A DNA stretch of 64,000 nt from Smittium mucronatum (GCA_001953115.1 LSSL01000213.1:1-64000); one strand, 5' to 3'. Counted from the stretch's first letter, positions 38,134 through 52,374 are shown. The notes: generated from the sequence alone by a model not told the origin. Numbers and translations: made by a program.

Positions 38134-38137
38134 AAAA
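38134..38137 (-). terminator. RNA polymerase III terminator (T4), left cluster
   Basis: On the minus strand a TTTT run starts 5 nt after the tRNA-Lys discriminator base. The two intergenic linkers of the tRNA cluster carry no T-run, so this is the first pol III stop downstream of all three tRNAs. Confidence 0.7.
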
Positions 38138-38141
38138 GACA

Positions 38142-38213
38142 AGCCCGATACGGGGGTCGAACCCGTAGCCTTGAGGTTAAAAGCCTCACGCTCTACCATT
38201 GAGCTAACCGGGC
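38142..38213 (-). tRNA. tRNA-Lys(UUU), left arm
   Basis: A 72-nt cloverleaf. The acceptor pairs GCCCGGT with ATCGGGC (one G-U). The D arm starts TAGCTCAATGGTAGAGC. The anticodon stem TGAGG/CCTCA closes the loop CTTTTAA, with anticodon TTT. The T arm is ACGGG-TTCGACC-CCCGT and the discriminator is U. Sequence resembles eukaryotic cytosolic tRNA-Lys. It is the last gene of a Val-Ser-Lys cluster, 5 nt after tRNA-Ser, with an internal A box and B box and no intron. Confidence 0.97.
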
Positions 38214-38218
38214 TAGTA

Positions 38219-38300
38219 CGTCGGCGACAGGATTTGAACCTGTGCGGGCAGAGCCCAATAGATTTCTAATCTATCTCCTTAACCACTCGGACACACCGAC
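38219..38300 (-). tRNA. tRNA-Ser(AGA), left arm
   Basis: An 82-nt class II tRNA. The acceptor pairs GTCGGTG with CGCCGAC and the discriminator is G. The anticodon loop TTAGAAA lies between TAGAT-like stems and gives anticodon AGA. A long variable arm (GGGC TCT GCCC) marks tRNA-Ser. The A34 anticodon implies A-to-I editing, as in eukaryotic cytosolic tRNA-Ser. It lies 3 nt after tRNA-Val and 5 nt before tRNA-Lys. Confidence 0.97.
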
Positions 38301-38303
38301 ACA

Positions 38304-38377
38304 TGATTTCTGCCGGACTCGAACCGGCGACCGTCTGTGTGTTAGACAGACGTGATAACCATCTACACCAAGAAATC
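38304..38377 (-). tRNA. tRNA-Val(AAC), left arm
   Basis: A 74-nt tRNA. The acceptor pairs GATTTCT perfectly with AGAAATC and the discriminator is A. The anticodon stem TCTGT/ACAGA closes the loop CTAACAC, anticodon AAC. The T arm is CCGG-TTCGAGT-CCGG. The flanking cat/atg extends the acceptor pairing by three bases, which may matter for processing. It is the first gene of the cluster, 1.2 kb from the core boundary. Confidence 0.97.
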
Positions 38378-39573
38378 ATGACTTCCAACTATTTATTAGT
38401 AATCATCTATTTAAATAATATTCTATCCAAGCAGACTGTATAATTGAAGACTTTTTTCATCTCAAGCAAAAATTTTGCGCATTTTAAGACAGATATAAAA
38501 CAAAAAATGTTAAAATCAAATTTATCAGTCACAAAAATCCCCTTATAAAAAAAAAAACCACGCCTAACTCAAAGATATATCGCTTAATATACTACATATT
38601 ATAAATATTCGTATGTTTCATAATGTACATTTTTTTTTTCGTTCATTTTACTGAAAAATTACAAAAAATCAATCAAAATTGTATCATTGTGCAAAAAAAA
38701 TTACACGGAGAAAATTTTCGGTGATTTTTCTTTTAGAAAATTTAAAATAGGATATTGACTATTCAATATAACTTCTGAACACTTAAGATAAAATACTAGT
38801 CGAAAATTTTAAATAGAAATTATATCTTTTATTAGTAAAAAAAAACTTCAACTCTGTAAAAAACTTCAACTCTGTAAAAAACTTCTATGCACTAATATGT
38901 CAAACTTAAAGCAGTTCAATATCCTTGATACTGAATTATTACAGAAAACTGTTAAATTAAGCTTTTAAACCTTCTCTTATATAAAAATTCAATCCCCCCC
39001 CCCTCAAACACACATTTTTTATTTTATTAATTGGAAATTTCCTTCCTCCCAATCATCAAATCGATTTATTATCTTGTTTTATTGTATTTATAATTAATAA
39101 AGTAATAGTTCCACCTAAATATATATCTATAACCATCAAATGCAATTTATAAAGCCTACTATTGAATTTTAGTTTAACTTTAGTTAAGAAATACAGATAA
39201 AAAATATACTAGATGCCCATAATTGAAAATAAAAGTGTGTTTTTTGACACTATATCCCTTTTTCCTCTTTTTTTAAAGGATATTTATTTAAAAATATTAT
39301 TCTTTTAATAAATATAATGAAGATATCTCCTGATTAAACCAAAATATAATATTATATATTTTTATATAAGTTTTCTGATTATTTCTTAATTTAGATATCG
39401 AATTTTTTGAATAGTATTTTAAATTTACTAAAAAAAATTTGTTTGTTTATTTATTTAGGGATTTAATAACTACATGGTTTTTTAAATTGTCGTTTAGAAT
39501 GGATAATTATGTCCATACAACAATTTTATTTTAAGTGTCAATTTATCACTACGAATACTTAATCTAATTTCAA
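38378..39573. other. Inner arm between tRNA cluster and core
   Basis: 1.2 kb of non-coding arm DNA. It has a 19-bp tandem duplication (aacttcaactctgtaaaaa-like, about 38846-38883) and a C10 run at 38994-39003. No gene. Mirrored at 47506-48701. Confidence 0.6.
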
Positions 39574-42500
39574 ATACTATTTATTATTATTTTATTGATA
39601 TACCCTTTAACCAATTTAAATCTTTTAAATATTATTAATATTCTTGCTATAAATATCAAAGGTATTATTTTATCATTCCTTTCAACATTTTAAAAATTAT
39701 TATGAAATATGGAATTAATTATGGTTATATTTTGTAAATTATAATATATAATAAAGTCATAAATAAATATTCAAATGATTTTTCATAAAAATTTTATGAT
39801 ATTAATATCGATTTTCACGTAATTTTTCTTCTTCGGTATGACACTGTATAATTTTTTCAATTAAAATTTTATCTGAATTTAATAAATTATTTATAACTTG
39901 GTGAAGATATAATGTATATTTAGAATATCAATATTTCGTATGCGTAAACAAAAAAAAACCAATATTTTGTATGAAAATAATTTTATAAATATTAAATTTT
40001 TATAAATAATCCCATCTCTTTTTTATTTATTTAGAATGATAAAATTAATTCAAAAAAATAAATTTATTTGCATTGGTGATTTATCTTAAATTTTTGATGG
40101 ATTTAAAAACACTTGAAAGTTGTGTCAAGAAATCTAAATGAATAATAAGTTTAAAACTTTTTTTTTGGGTTCTAAAGAAGGTAATTTTTATTAATAATTA
40201 AAATTATTTTTGGATTTATACTTTAACAATAATATGGAATATTTACATAAAATAACATCAAATTTTTTTATCGAGAAAAAATTATTTTTATATTATATTA
40301 CAAATTAAATTTAAAAAATAAAAGAAACCTTAAAATTTGTGTTTTATGTAATTTATACAAAACTACCTTCAGGTTTTGAAATGGAACTGTTAACGCTTAA
40401 ATTCGGTATAATATTTACATTTTAATAATTAAATTTGCTATAATGAGAAAATTTATTTTTTTACAATAAGTTATTAGAAAATCAAAAAAAAATCTTGTTA
40501 TAAAAGATTGATAAATTTTCAACAAAATTAACACTTTTTTAAAAAAATTTATATTTTTATATTATGTGTTATTTTTTATTTTTTGGTCAATATTATTATT
40601 AATAAAAATTTATATTAAGCTTTTAAAAATTCTAAAAATCAAAATTAATTAATATTGTAAATTATAAAATATTAACTCTTTAAATTTCTTACTTATAAAT
40701 AAAAAAAATTTCAGATAATTTACTTTTAATTTTACTTGTTTATTTTTAATATTTCATTAAAGAGAAATAAAAATGCTCCTAGGATGTTTAAATTAAATTT
40801 TTCCTATAAAAAAATAATAAGATTTATTAAACATAATTTCTTTATAACTTAAATTTTTGACTCCTTTACCTCTTTATGAATTTTTTTTTCGTTCATGTTC
40901 TTATAAATATTAATAAACTAAAAAAATAAGGAGATTCCCTAAAAAATTAGTTTCAGTATAAACTATATGTCTTTTCATCGGGGGTCGTTTTTGAAAAAAT
41001 CGGATATACTTCATTTAATCTACGAATAAATAAAAAAATATCGTAGAAAAAAAAAGAAATTTTTTACTTTAGAAATTATAAATATATGATAATCTTTGCA
41101 CATGATAGAAAGAAATATAAAATTTTGTTATTCTGATTTCTCATTAAACTTTCAATAAAGTTATGTTTCACTTTTTTTTTAAAAAAATTTCAATTTTATT
41201 ACTTCAAAAATATTATATATGGTATTAATAAACCTTAAATACCATCCATAAAGATTATGTAATAATTGATACCGAATAAATTATTTATTAAAACTGCTGA
41301 TAAACTTATAATTTATCAAAATATTATGTGATTATAAGTATTTGAATATTTCTAAGTATTAAAATGTGTGATTTTTATTTTTATCTTGAAAAAAAGAAGA
41401 ATTTAGTCAAAATCTGAAATAAATTTTCATAAAATAACTGTATTACTTTAATAAAGTATATGCTTGCAAACAAAAGGATATGAAAATAAGTATAATTTGA
41501 AATTTATCTTGATGGAGGTAATGAAAGAAGTTTATTTTTATAATAAAAGTATTTACGTTTGTATATTGAAAAGTTTTAATGAAATTTAAGTTAATAATGG
41601 ATTCGAACGGAATCCTTTTGGAGATATTTAAAAAATAAAAATGAAAATTATTTTCGAATCTGAGCTTTAAATATCTAAATGGCTAAAAATAACACCATAA
41701 TTCAATATCTTGATACTATTTTATAAGACATATATTATATAAATAATTAAAAAAGATGCATCTGATATTAAAATATCAACACCTCTAATATTTTTTACTA
41801 AAGAGTAACTATATTATTTTCCCTAGACCCAATAATTTAAATATATAAAACTTAAAGTTTTTTTGAATAAATTTTTTTGGTAATTAAAAATATTTCGTCT
41901 TAATAGTTTATTAAAATATTTTTTAAAAAAATATAGTGATGAGTTCCCAAAATAAGTATAGCATATTAATTATTTAAAACATAGATAATATTGTTTGAGG
42001 TGGAAAAATAATTTCTAAAATGATAATTATGTGTTTTTCTAATTTTTTTCACGGAATTATATAACAAAAAATTCCCGGTTTCCAATTAATTAAAAGATAA
42101 TTTATGAAAAATTCCAAAAGCCACATTGGATATCATAAGATTTGTGACAGTTTAATCTATTGAAATAGATTTAAAATTGAAATAGGTAATAAATTTAACT
42201 AAAAACACATTTTAATTCTGAAATTTGTAGTAAAAATATTTAAATAACTAAAATATACTAATCCAAAAAATAAATATAGTGAATATTGATTAAATTTTAT
42301 TTAGCATTTTTTATTTTATATAACTATTATATATATATACCTCTTTATTGTAATCAATTTATTATATTTTAAGTGAAAAGTTGTAAAATGATGATTTTTT
42401 TAAACCTATTTTCGTGATTGAAAAAAAAACTGTGAAAAGTCTTCCAATATAATTTAATCGAAATTTAGAGATATGAAAAGAATCAAAAAAAATTAACAAA

Positions 42501-45500
42501 TTTTTTTTATGAAGTAAAAAAGAATATAAAATATAATTTGGATAAACAATTTCTATTTTAGAGTTAAAATTATACCATTATACACTTACATTTTTAAAAT
42601 GATATAAATTTAATATTTTGAAAAACAATATATGACTAATGATCCGATCTCAGTAATTTTGAGAGCTTTGATAAAACAAAAAACAGAAATATTAAAAGAA
42701 ATTTATAATCTACATTATAAAAAAATGCTATATGGTTTTTTTATAAAATTTCTATAATTTTTGATAACCAACACTTTGAAACCTTCATATATTTTAATAT
42801 TTTTATTTTTATCATAAAAAAAAATGGGTTTCATAATTAAATAAAATTATCTATTTCTATATCGAGAGTTTAATTTCAAAAATATTTATTTTAGACTATT
42901 AATATAGAAATTTTCTTATAGTATTTAAGACTATTTGATAAAAAAATCTGAAAGATCTTTTTGGTTGAAGGGGGGGGGTATCTAAATATTTTTTATTTTT
43001 CGATGAAAAATAAAAAATACAATATCATGTTATTTTTTTAATAATGATATAAAAATAATGAATTATCCACTGAGGTTTAAAATATCATATTTATTTGGGG
43101 AAAGCATTATTCAATTGATTAAAACACAGTAAAAACTAAAGTGAAATAGATTTTTTACTTTATAAAACAGAAATACAGAGGATATTAATAAATTTTTGCT
43201 GCTATTAACACAAATACAGACATTAGAAATTTTAAACCCGAATAAAAAAAGCGTTAAAAGTCCGAATTTAAAGTTTAAAAAGATTTAGATAAAAATTTGA
43301 TAAATAAATTTTACATTTTTATAAAATGGATTTTGATTTTAATACACCAAATATAATCTAAAAAAGCTGATATTCATAAGAATAAATGTGTTATTTTCTC
43401 AAATAATATTAATTTTTATAATCTAGCTTGAAAATTTCTAAGTCATAGACATGAATAAACACTTTAAATTCTAATTACAAAATTTGCGATTTATTTGTTT
43501 TTAAAAATTAAAATTGGTATCAGTGATAAATAAATAATGATTACTCGAATTAAATTTATGGTTATATTAAGATAAGCTTATTACTTAAAAATAACTGGTT
43601 GTATAGCATTTTTTTTGTCAATAAATAGTTTTTCAATTATTATTATTTTTTTTGAAAGATTAAAATTCCCGTTATAAATAAAATCAAATTCCCTTTGATT
43701 AGTTTTCTAAAAAATTTTAAGAAATTTAGCAACAATTTTATAATAGATATTTTTCTTTTTCATTTTAAATAAGAGAGATGAGCATTTAAATAAAAAAAAT
43801 TCGGTTATTATTAATCAAAATTAAGAAAATTTTATGGATTAAGATGATAGTTTTATCATTAATTTAAATATTCTAAGTTATTCACACATCCCGTATTTTC
43901 TATGAAATTATGTGAATTTTTTTTTTAGAAATTCTTAACTGTATAATTATTTAAGCTTGCACATAAAAATATGTTAATGTATATAAGTTATTTCATCTGT
44001 TTATATTATTTTTTATAAATATTTTCTATGAAATTAAATCCAAGTATCATTTTTCGGTGAATTAAGTTGTATATATAAAACACCTAAAAATCAAAAAATC
44101 ATAATAATTTTAGTTGTGGAATTCTTCGCTTTGAATATATTTCACTTTAGTTTTCCAATTATATAAAATATGGATCAGATAATATTAAAATATTAATAAA
44201 ACTAATTTCTTAATAAATTAACAACGGGAAAAAAGAAATTTATAAAAAATCTACGAAAGATAAAAAAACCTGCTAATTAAAGGCAAAATAGACAAGAATG
44301 ATTTACTATTTTTCATTTTTATTAGTTAATTTAAAGTATAATCGGTAAAAATTTCCCATTAAAAATTTGTTAAGCTATTTTTTTTGGATATAGGAATTAA
44401 TTATCTCTCTATCAATGCAGAAAATGGTTTATATGTAATTTCGAGATGGTAAATATATATTTAATTAATTGGTTATTATTATCATATTATTTTAGTCGGT
44501 TTATTAAAAGAGTAAACTTTTACCTAAATTGAAAATTTAATATATTTTTGACATGAAATTTAATATTATTTTCAGATTCTATGCTATATATATATAAATT
44601 TAACTGCCTTTCAGATACTTTCTAATAAAAAAAAAGAATTAAATAGAAAAATTGGATCCTATCATTACTTGTAAAAAATAATTTTGATAAAAATCCTAAA
44701 AATTAAAAAATTAAAAAATAATAAATTTTGTTTTTTTCGATATATTTGCAAATATAAATGAAAATATTAATAGTTAAAATCGGTTTAAATGTATAATGCT
44801 AGGTATTTCCAATAATATCTACATATTATGAATTTAAAACACCAAAAACTATTTTAGTATTAAACATAACAACAATAGAATCAATTTTTTTGAAAAATAC
44901 CCGATATTTTTAAAGCAAACAGATATCGAATTTGATGAATTAGTTTATAGTTTTTTTTTAAAAAAAACTGTTCCACTACCTATTTCATATAAATATATAT
45001 TTTTTTTTATACCAAAATTCATACAAAAATCTTTAAAAATTAAAGATTTGGATAATTGTGATTTTTCAAACAAATAATATACTGATCCATCATTGATTTT
45101 GGCTAGGTTTTTATGAAATAATGTTTTTTAATAGTACAAAATATGATTTTATTTTATAAATTTACCCAAACAAACAAAATAGAATAACATCTCTCTAAAA
45201 TTTTCTGACTCTCTAATTAAAATAATTTATAAATAACCTTTTTGGTGTTTTTGAGCTTTTTCTGTAAAGACGATTTTGATTTAATTAAATTACTAGTAAA
45301 TTTAACAAAATAATAAAGATAATATGAATTCTATAGTATGATATCGAGTTGATTATGAGCCCATTTATTGTCCATGTTTTAAAAAATGATAAATAAAGTA
45401 CTTGATTTAAAAAAAATCCAATTTACTGAAATATATTAAATAAAATGTAATATAGATACTAACTAATCAAATTATTCGGTTTTTTGAAAACAAAATTACT

Positions 45501-47505
45501 TTATTTATGGTTTTTTACGATAAAAAGCCTGTTTTTCAAAGAGTTATTAACTTGATAATTTTTTTTCTGTCTTATTCTTAAAGATATACATATCTAATAT
45601 ACTTATTAATTTTTTTATGAGTTTTTATCAATTTTCCAAAAAGATATATCCTTTCGAAATATTTGAAGACAAGATAAATTTCGGCAAATAAACAAAAATT
45701 ATTTTTTTTAAAAATTTGGAAGTTATGAATTTTTTTGTTATTAACACTAAATTTTTGAATTATAATAGTGCCTAATGGGATTTTTCTTTGTATTTTTATG
45801 TTTAATAAATCCCTTTAATTATTTTTTATTCGTTTTTATCGGATTACAAATAATTTTTACTGAATTCATTGATTAATTTTTAAAAAATATTATTCAAAAT
45901 TTAACTATAAATGAAAATTGCAATGTAAATATTTGAATATATTTAAAATAAAAAATATATTTTATGTATCTTTGATTTGTACTAATATTATTCTGGAAAT
46001 TTCGGAATAGACACAGAAATTTTAATTACTGGATAATCATATTTTGTGATATTAAAAATTATTTAAAATTATTTATATATTTAAAAAACATAAGTTTATC
46101 AGAAAATCATTTTATTCTCTCTGTGTAATTATTTCTATAATAATTTTATATTCATAAAATAAAATAAAATAAAGATATGAAATTAAAGAGATATAAAGAT
46201 AAAAATAAAAATAAAAGCCCAGTTCTCTCTTCTTGATTATTTTTTTATAATTTGAGCTCTATATTCTTATTTTTAAATTTATCGATGTTATATGAATAGT
46301 TTCGATATTGAAATATTAATTTTCAAATATTTTTAAACATAAATTGGGATAAATATGCTTCTTTGAGGCGTTTGAAGGATTTTTGTTTAAATTTTTTTTT
46401 CTGATATATTTAAGAATAGCGTTCAGATACCAATACAATTCCAATAATACAATTTCTGGAAAAAATAAATAAAAAATAAAAAATTTATTTATAGTAAAAC
46501 TAGATATGCATTAATATCAGAGTTTTACAATTTTTAATATTTTTTTGAATTCATAATCACAATATCATTATTTTATAGTAAAAAATTTTAATACTATTTC
46601 ACCAATAAATAAAAATACTTATATAAACATTTTTAATATAAAATTAAAATTTATGTATGAATTTCAAATCAGTTTATTTTAATTAAATTTAAAAATGTCA
46701 CTATAAATTTTTTTGAGCTTAATTAGGATTCAAGAATATTTTTATACTAATATTTGACATATTAGAAATTTATTATAATTTTGCTTTAATAAATAGAGAG
46801 TATTAAAATTAAAATTTTATTAATGCTTTAATTTTAAAAAATAAATTAATTTCACTTGTCAGTACAATCTTAATTATGTAAAATGATATGTAGAAAAAGC
46901 AAGAAATGGAAAAATTCAAAAAAGAAATACACCATTTGATTATTATGTGAAGATCTAAGATAAACTAAAATGATAATTTAATATGTTTTATGTTAATAGA
47001 TTTTCAAATTATAACCCCTATCTTATAAAGTATAGATATTTTTTTGATGTTGTAGACATTTTTTTTAAATATTAAAACGAAAAATTCAATGATAAATTAA
47101 AACTATATGTATTTCTTTCAAGAATACAGCTATTTATTCAAAGATTTATTTAATAACTAAAAGAAAATATTCTTTAATATGTATACAAACAATAAGACCG
47201 GTTTTTCAACTCAAATTTTTATACATTTTAAATAAAACCAATATGATACTCTTATTCTGAATTTCATTGGTCTAAATGAAAATTAACTTTAGATTTATTT
47301 TACAAAATACTTATGTATCCATCGAAAAATGATAAAACAAATAACTAGCCTTGCATCTCCAAAATATTCTTTACCTATCTGAAAACATTTTTTTTAAAGA
47401 TCAATAGCTTATTTTAAAAAATTAATAATTACATATCATCGTAAAGAATCCTACCATATTTCGATACATTTTAAAATTATATATATTACTAAATCTTTCC
47501 CAATC
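39574..47505. other. Unique core between inverted-repeat arms (7.9 kb); candidate centromere core
   Basis: Extremely A+T-rich single-copy DNA between the arms. It has no supported frame, tRNA or rRNA. It contains long T-run/A-run dyads (near 40535, 41172, 41925 and 44950), a 15-bp-stem hairpin at 42987-43019 next to a G9 run (42970-42978), and (TA)n stretches. By position (gene-free, A+T-rich, flanked by inverted repeats with tRNA genes) it resembles the central core of S. pombe-type centromeres. That function is inference only. Confidence 0.4.
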
Positions 47506-48701
47506 TTGAAATTAGATTAAGTATTCGTAGTGATAAATTGACACTTAAAATAAAATTGTTGTATGGACATAATTATCCATTCTAAACGACAATTTAAAAA
47601 ACCATGTAGTTATTAAATCCCTAAATAAATAAACAAACAAATTTTTTTTAGTAAATTTAAAATACTATTCAAAAAATTCGATATCTAAATTAAGAAATAA
47701 TCAGAAAACTTATATAAAAATATATAATATTATATTTTGGTTTAATCAGGAGATATCTTCATTATATTTATTAAAAGAATAATATTTTTAAATAAATATC
47801 CTTTAAAAAAAGAGGAAAAAGGGATATAGTGTCAAAAAACACACTTTTATTTTCAATTATGGGCATCTAGTATATTTTTTATCTGTATTTCTTAACTAAA
47901 GTTAAACTAAAATTCAATAGTAGGCTTTATAAATTGCATTTGATGGTTATAGATATATATTTAGGTGGAACTATTACTTTATTAATTATAAATACAATAA
48001 AACAAGATAATAAATCGATTTGATGATTGGGAGGAAGGAAATTTCCAATTAATAAAATAAAAAATGTGTGTTTGAGGGGGGGGGGATTGAATTTTTATAT
48101 AAGAGAAGGTTTAAAAGCTTAATTTAACAGTTTTCTGTAATAATTCAGTATCAAGGATATTGAACTGCTTTAAGTTTGACATATTAGTGCATAGAAGTTT
48201 TTTACAGAGTTGAAGTTTTTTACAGAGTTGAAGTTTTTTTTTACTAATAAAAGATATAATTTCTATTTAAAATTTTCGACTAGTATTTTATCTTAAGTGT
48301 TCAGAAGTTATATTGAATAGTCAATATCCTATTTTAAATTTTCTAAAAGAAAAATCACCGAAAATTTTCTCCGTGTAATTTTTTTTGCACAATGATACAA
48401 TTTTGATTGATTTTTTGTAATTTTTCAGTAAAATGAACGAAAAAAAAAATGTACATTATGAAACATACGAATATTTATAATATGTAGTATATTAAGCGAT
48501 ATATCTTTGAGTTAGGCGTGGTTTTTTTTTTTATAAGGGGATTTTTGTGACTGATAAATTTGATTTTAACATTTTTTGTTTTATATCTGTCTTAAAATGC
48601 GCAAAATTTTTGCTTGAGATGAAAAAAGTCTTCAATTATACAGTCTGCTTGGATAGAATATTATTTAAATAGATGATTACTAATAAATAGTTGGAAGTCA
48701 T

Positions 48702-48775
48702 GATTTCTTGGTGTAGATGGTTATCACGTCTGTCTAACACACAGACGGTCGCCGGTTCGAGTCCGGCAGAAATCA
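48702..48775 (+). tRNA. tRNA-Val(AAC), right arm
   Basis: Exact mirror copy of the gene at 38304-38377: acceptor GATTTCT/AGAAATC, anticodon loop CTAACAC. It is the first gene of the right cluster, transcribed away from the core. Confidence 0.97.
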
Positions 48776-48778
48776 TGT

Positions 48779-48860
48779 GTCGGTGTGTCCGAGTGGTTAA
48801 GGAGATAGATTAGAAATCTATTGGGCTCTGCCCGCACAGGTTCAAATCCTGTCGCCGACG
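48779..48860 (+). tRNA. tRNA-Ser(AGA), right arm
   Basis: Exact mirror copy of 38219-38300. Class II tRNA with a long variable arm, anticodon AGA; 3 nt after tRNA-Val and 5 nt before tRNA-Lys. Confidence 0.97.
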
Positions 48861-48865
48861 TACTA

Positions 48866-48937
48866 GCCCGGTTAGCTCAATGGTAGAGCGTGAGGCTTTT
48901 AACCTCAAGGCTACGGGTTCGACCCCCGTATCGGGCT
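48866..48937 (+). tRNA. tRNA-Lys(UUU), right arm
   Basis: Exact mirror copy of 38142-38213. Anticodon loop CTTTTAA; last gene of the right cluster. Confidence 0.97.
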
Positions 48938-48941
48938 TGTC

Positions 48942-48945
48942 TTTT
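48942..48945 (+). terminator. RNA polymerase III terminator (T4), right cluster
   Basis: A TTTT run just downstream of tRNA-Lys (gtcttttgaagg) is the first T-run after the start of tRNA-Val that lies outside a tRNA body. It mirrors 38134-38137. Confidence 0.7.
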
Positions 48946-51900
48946 GAAGGCATCAATTTATCTTTTGCAAGTTAATAGCAATTATAGCTACATTCAATAT
49001 GCCTGGATTTTATTGAAAGTAATTGCTTTATGCTGCCTATAGCAATTTTATAAAATTTAGTTATATTTCTCTGTTATTTTTCTTTAAGCAGTTGATGAGT
49101 CTAGAAATTACTTTATATTTTCAATGCAACTTATTTCTAATAATGATTTTCTCGGTTTTTTTATTGGTTATAAATAATCAAAAAAGCTAAGGTTTGAGTT
49201 TACTAAATATCACGATATTTGGCTTGTTGGATATTTTTATTTATTTAAATCTTAGAGCTAATCATTAGTCTGCCTAAAGTGTTATTCTTAGACTTGTTTT
49301 TTTAAGAGATATTAGTTGAAAATTATATATAAATTCAAAACATTTCTATATTTTTAGAATTTTTGTTATATTTTAAATTTATAACCCACTTTTAAGAAAA
49401 AAATTACTCTTTAATGAGAGCCTATTCTTTTTCCATATATTATGGTTGCTGATTATATTTTGATAAATATTCACTATATATATATAAGTTTAAGTTTAGC
49501 TTACTCGAAATAAGGGTTGAAAAAATATATATATTCTAAGTTTTCAAAAATTTCCGTGCTTTTAAGGGGTCTATTTTTTTATATCCCTATATAAATTTCA
49601 CTTTAATTTTAGGTTGGATTTTGCTGGAATTTTTCTTTATAAAAAAGGGATAGAAGGAAATTTAATTAACTTACACTTATTTTGAAAAAATTTATAATAT
49701 TATTCTTCAATAGAAATTATAATGCTAACGCAAACATATTTCTATCAACTATTTTTTTAAAAAAATATCCCATTATTTGATTTTGGTTGCTATAACACTT
49801 CAAAAAATACAACATAATTAGAAGATATGGCTAAAAATTTATTGAAAAAAAATTCTCGTCAATCCATTTCAAATAGACGCGGGCATCTTTCATATAAATC
49901 TGCATATTCTATAGATAAAAAAAGCTTTCTTTGTTATTAAAAAATTCCCCAATTTATTATCCTACTTATTTTTGTATATTATTATTCTTATTCGTATTTT
50001 TATCATTTTTAGAGTCTGAATATCTAAAATTTAAATCATTATTGGCTATTATTTTGCAGCTAAACTCTTGAAAATTAAAAAAAATAGCTCAATCTGACAG
50101 TGTATTAATTTTAATCCAAAGTTTTTTTAAAAAAAAATAAGAAAAGAAGGATTAAGAATTTCTCCGATACAAAATTTCAAGTAAAATTTGGAAGCCTCGA
50201 TTTTTCTTAAATAAAGAACCGGTAATCATAATAAAAAAAACTGCGAACACTTTTACGCTAACATTTATTAATGATTAATGTTTTGGAATAAAATCCATTA
50301 TATTTTTTCTATTTTTGGATTTAAAGTCAGTGATAAATTATTATCGTATCTTAGATAATTTTTTTGAATTAGGTTATATAAATTTACTTGGCCTTTTTAC
50401 TGATTTTTTTCATTTAATGTGTGTGTGTCGAAAATATTTATAATTTAAGAGGAGTAAAAAATTTATATTTATTAGCTTTTATTGCGTGATATATTAATAA
50501 AACGGAAAATATATAAACATGATTGTTATTTTAGTCTTTTTGAAATTAAATATAGTTGATATAAAACATTCTTGTATTTAAAAAAGGTTTATACTGATAT
50601 TACGAAGATAGAGCTAATAATATATGAGTTTATTAATTTTAATTTTAAGTCTTAGTTCAAATATAACTATATTTACTGTAAAATACATTTTACCGAAAAA
50701 ATGTTTAAAAATTAGAAATAAAGACGAATAATGAGCAAAAATATAAAGTAATTAGACATTCTTCGCTCTCTTTATTTAATACCATCCAAATGTTTCTATA
50801 AAAATCAAGGAAGTTTTTAAATTTAATATTTGATTCTAATAGTCCTATTATATCTTTATTCTTTTGTATTAAAACTAAAAAAATGATTTTATTATAATGA
50901 GAAAAACAACGCGCTAATAAATATTTAACTTAATTTTATGATTTCGAATAATAGCGCTGATTATTTAGTGGATTTTTTTTTTGAAACTCTCTGTCAAATA
51001 TGTATAAAATCATATCCTCATTTATAAAACATAATCTATATTAATCTCATATTAAATTAAAAGACATTAAAAACCCCAAAAATATAATGAGCGATATAAT
51101 AAATTAAGATATGCATCAATTTTATTGGTATCAAATTTTACTATTCACATTTAAGAAATACAACTATAAAATCTAAATAAATAATCGAAAATTAAAAAGT
51201 ATTTATATTTAAATACACATTTTTTAAAGGAAATTTGATTTGATTTGATTTTTATATTTTTTTTATATATCTAGTATTATTGAAGCGGTAAAAGTTTATG
51301 AGAAAATTTGATGAGATTAAAAAATATCATTGATGATAAAAAAGCGATAGTGTATGTTTAAGAATTTGAATTAAACAATATTATACCCCTTATCAAATTC
51401 AGAATATTATAATATCCCCTTAATAGCAATACAATATAAGTTTTTAAATTCCAATTTTCTAAACACTAGTTATGTAAATTAACAAAATTTTATTAAAATT
51501 TCATGTGGCTTTGTTTTGTATGAATTTTAATTTAAAAACTTTTAATTTAGTAGATATAATTATATATTAAATAAAAATGGTGTTAATAATAACTGAAACT
51601 GTTTAATGCATTTTTTTTTTATTTAGTTAATGTTTAAGATTAGAATTTTTTATTTTAATTTTCTTTCTCTCTTTATTTTTTTATTAATTAATCCTGAATC
51701 TATAAAAAAGAGCATTTTATTTCTCATTCAAATACGAACAAATCTTCATAAATTTATATATCTTCAAAAAATCTATAATAGAAAATGTAATAAATTTGAA
51801 GTATAGCGTGTTATTATCGACTGTTAAAATTAAAGCTCTTATAAAATCTTCATTGAGCTGAATAAAACTGCTATAATTGCTGTAACTAATTTTGTTAATA

Positions 51901-52374
51901 ATTTCTTAGTTAAATTTATTTTTAATAGCTAACAAAACCATATTTCGACATTTAATCCCATCTATTAAGATTATGTTGCTAATCATGATTTAGAAAATAT
52001 CTCTAGGTGAATATAGCATATTGGAGAATTTAGCTGGGTTTTCTTTTTCTAAATATTAAACTATTTCAACAAATTTTGAAATAAATTCTGAGATTTTTAA
52101 AGATTTACAATCGAAAATTTAGTTTAAAGAGTCAATTTTAATCTTTAAAATTAGTTATTCGTGTTCGGTGCGAAAATTCTAGCATCTTCATACCAACCAA
52201 AAAAAATTTCAAAGTATTTTTGATGTAGAAATTATATAAGAGACTTTTTTTCCTAGAACTCCTAGTATTTTTTTAAAAAAATATCCCAATATAACCCAAA
52301 AATATCTCTATTTTTTTCAGTTTGTATTTTAAATAGATATTTCTTTATAATTTCACTGATTTTGGGCTTCCTTT

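Larger units (their letters stand above)
23079..39573. repeat. Left arm of giant inverted repeat (at least 16.5 kb)
   Basis: Every base compared pairs with its complement at position 87079 minus its own: both ends, six tRNA genes, all mirrored ORFs and many spot checks. The coordinate sum is constant from one end to the other, so there is no net insertion or deletion. The inner boundary is sharp: 39573 pairs with 47506, and the sequences diverge at 39574 and 47505. The outer boundary is unknown because the partner arm runs off the window at 64000. Confidence 0.95.
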
